Position numbers and translations under genes: made by a program
Shown here: piece after piece, positions 62,826-64,000 of the stretch
Position numbering within the stretch: position 1 is the first letter of the stretch
Layout: each line of letters starts with the position of its first letter
Source of the DNA: Gp7-AA10 sp035636095
GTDB lineage: Bacteria > Acidobacteriota > Thermoanaerobaculia > Gp7-AA8
DNA: 64,000 bases
Assembly (NCBI GenBank): GCA_035636095.1
Contig: DASPZU010000069.1
Location: 11,323 to 75,322 of the forward strand
Reading direction: 5' to 3'
The notes under the pieces: generated by a model
Seen by the model: only the letters and a program-made list of their open reading frames with translations
The model's database searches: none
Told to the model about the DNA's origin: nothing

Positions 62826-63182
62826 TCATCTTACCGGCTTTCGAATCGCGAGCAGCGATCCATTGGCGGCATCGAGCTCGACCACCACCGCTTCGCGCAA
62901 CGCGGTATGCGGGACGCGATCGCACAACACCACCCACCGCGCCGCCCCACCCCCCTCCCCCCGCCCGGCGTATGCGACGTGCACCGCCTCGTATCCGGCG
63001 TAGCGCGCGCGATCCTTCTGTCGCAGGATCGCGACCGCCCGCACCGCCGCATCGTTGCTGAGGATCCGATCATGTCGCCGAGAAGGATCTTCGCGATCGC
63101 GGAGCGCGAAGAATAGGCCGGCGCACAGCACCATCCACAACGGGTAGAGCAGCCAGAAGTGCCGCCGCACGCGGGGTATCAT
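62826..63182 (-). CDS. Small membrane-anchored protein of unknown function
   Basis: A protein of 118 residues. One N-terminal helix (about 9-27, FWLLYPLWMVLCAGLFFAL) is followed by an extracytoplasmic part with strand pattern (YEAVHVAYAGRG, ARWVVLCDRVP, EAVVVELDAANGSLLAIRK). No domain recognised. It lies 28 nt upstream of mutS and is divergent from acpP with 9 bp between starts. Confidence 0.6.
   Translation of the reverse strand: MIPRVRRHFWLLYPLWMVLCAGLFFALRDREDPSRRHDRILSNDAAVRAVAILRQKDRARYAGYEAVHVAYAGRGEGGGAARWVVLCDRVPHTALREAVVVELDAANGSLLAIRKPVR
63177..63182 (+). promoter_or_regulatory. Candidate -10 box TATCAT upstream of acpP
   Basis: TATCAT lies 9 nt before the acpP ATG and overlaps the start codon of the divergent small gene. 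It repeats the box-to-ATG spacing seen at lysA and at 31470. No ribosome site is visible. Confidence 0.42.
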
Positions 63183-63191
63183 AGCCGCCGC

Positions 63192-63437
63192 ATGACGCGC
63201 GACGAGATCCAGCAGAAGCTGATCGAAATTGTGCGCGAAGAAAAGGACGTCCCCGACGAGAAGCTCACTCCCCAGACCCTGCTCACCGACGCAGGAGTCG
63301 ATTCACTCGACGCGCTCACCATCCTCTTCGCGATCGAAGAGCAATTTCACATCTCGATCCCGGACGACAAAGCGCGGGCGATCAAGACGTTTGGGGATAT
63401 GGTGACGGTCGTGCAGGAGCTCCTGCCGAGCCAATGA
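63192..63437 (+). CDS. acpP: Acyl carrier protein
   Basis: An 81-residue acidic carrier protein for fatty-acid synthesis. The 4'-phosphopantetheine serine is S38 in AGVDSLDALT (DSL motif). The ATG at 63192 (MTRDEIQQKLIEI) gives a normal length; an earlier in-frame ATG would add 11 residues overlapping the divergent gene. It is followed by fabF, its usual partner, across an AT-rich palindrome that starts at its stop codon. Confidence 0.95.
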   Translation: MTRDEIQQKLIEIVREEKDVPDEKLTPQTLLTDAGVDSLDALTILFAIEEQFHISIPDDKARAIKTFGDMVTVVQELLPSQ

Positions 63438-63523
63438 AATTTCAAATTTCAAATGAAGAATGAAAAATGAAAAATGGGCTTCGGCGTCCCAATTCTTAAT
63501 TTTTCATTTGAAATTTGAAATTT
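63435..63523. repeat. Heptamer palindrome, unit AAATTTC
   Basis: Left arm TGAAATTTCAAATTTCAAAT continuing GAAGAATGAAAAATG; right arm CCCAATTCTTAATTTTTCAT continuing TTGAAATTTGAAATTT, ending directly before the fabF ATG. The TGA of acpP opens the array. Same family as 6281-6374 and 36408-36507. No ribosome site separates the array from fabF. Confidence 0.87.
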
Positions 63524-64000
63524 ATGTCTTCTCCCCGCGTCGCCATCACCGGTCTCGGCATCATTTCTCCCTTCGGCCGCGGCCGCGCCATGGCGTGCGC
63601 CGCCATGCGTGATGGCCGCAGCGGAATTCGGCGCATCACCAGCATCGACACCGCGGCGCTGAATTGCAGAATCGGCGGCGAGGTGCCCGCCCAGGCGCAT
63701 CAGGGGGCCTTCAAAGGGTTCGATCGCTTCAGCCGGTTTGCCTTGATTGCGGCCGAAGAGGCGATGGCTCAGGCGAAGATTGAGAATGTCGATCCCGAGC
63801 GATTCGGAGTGATCGTCGGCACGGGACTGGGCGGCTGCGAGACGCTCGACGCAGCTTTTCGCCGCGTCTACAAAGAAGGCCAGCCGCGCGTCCCGCCGAC
63901 ATCGATTCCGTGGTCGATGTACAACGCCGCGGCCAGCGCCCTGGCGGCGAAGTACGGCGCCCGCGGCATCGCCTACGCCGTCGTTTCGGCGTGTGCGTCG
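63524..64000 (+). CDS. fabF: 3-oxoacyl-ACP synthase (KAS II-type), N-terminal part
   Basis: The first 159 codons of a condensing enzyme of fatty-acid elongation; the gene runs off the window. VAITGLGIISPFGRG at the N-terminus, GVIVGTGLGGCETLDAAFRR and PPTSIPWSMYNAAASALAAK are typical. The window ends inside the active-site motif VVSACAS, with the catalytic cysteine at position 157. It follows acpP, the standard pairing. FabB-type or a secondary-metabolite ketosynthase are less likely. Confidence 0.9.
   Translation, partial: MSSPRVAITGLGIISPFGRGRAMACAAMRDGRSGIRRITSIDTAALNCRIGGEVPAQAHQGAFKGFDRFSRFALIAAEEAMAQAKIENVDPERFGVIVGTGLGGCETLDAAFRRVYKEGQPRVPPTSIPWSMYNAAASALAAKYGARGIAYAVVSACAS

Overview
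The window looks like a chromosomal segment of a GC-rich (about 60%), Gram-negative-type bacterium, most likely Acidobacteriota (Thermoanaerobaculia-like). The case for a diderm is KdsA, KdsB, an LptE-like lipoprotein, a BamD-like and a CpoB-like lipoprotein, and two outer-membrane proteins carrying carboxypeptidase-regulatory-type N-termini. The phylum call is inference from gene content and style; no rRNA or tRNA gene was found. Most genes are housekeeping, tightly packed, often with ATGA overlaps.

Layout: 0-3.4 kb aspS (partial), gamma-carbonic anhydrase, a TMEM175-like channel, a small secreted protein, folA-thyA. 3.4-9.1 kb lysA, a D-aminoacylase-like lipoprotein, an APC permease, a decayed REP-type transposase between inverted REP-like repeats, spmA-spmB. 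9.1-18.3 kb a sulfatase-like/TPR lipoprotein, a large TonB-type receptor, era and corC. 18.4-25.7 kb a minus-strand block with a flavin reductase, def, a TPR/cNMP protein, CpoB-like, BamD-like, rpe, a PASTA protein and lon. 25.8-32.2 kb PHP protein, outer-membrane barrel, pyk, DAHP synthase. 32.2-36.3 kb an exported protein, a lower-GC block of secreted proteins including a frameshifted metalloprotease, and kdsB; the junction of the exported gene with kdsB is duplicated on both sides of the block. 36.5-42.4 kb pyrG, a small membrane protein, kdsA, a GT-C-like membrane protein, metK. 42.4-48.6 kb lptE, two DsbA-family genes, a small secreted protein and a 1184-residue cysteine-rich repeat protein. 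49-64 kb leuS, dtd, hemolysin III, ssb, DinB, GNAT, a serine hydrolase, a SpoIIE-type phosphatase, nagZ, mutS, acpP and the start of fabF.

Most notable: (1) the DsbA-family gene at 42922-43728 has one in-frame TGA exactly where its neighbour has the first Cys of the CPFC motif, followed by a hairpin that fits a bacterial SECIS, so it is very probably a selenoprotein with a U-P-F-C active site. It lies with a CPFC paralogue downstream of an extremely cysteine-rich exported protein. (2) Nine intergenic loci carry inverted arrays built from 7-bp units of five different sequences; many start exactly at a stop codon, and one has become the signal peptide of the CpoB-like lipoprotein. (3) A different GC-rich palindromic repeat sits in frame inside leuS. 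(4) Several divergent gene pairs have almost no space between start codons and show a TANNNT box 5-11 nt before the ATG, suggesting leaderless transcription.
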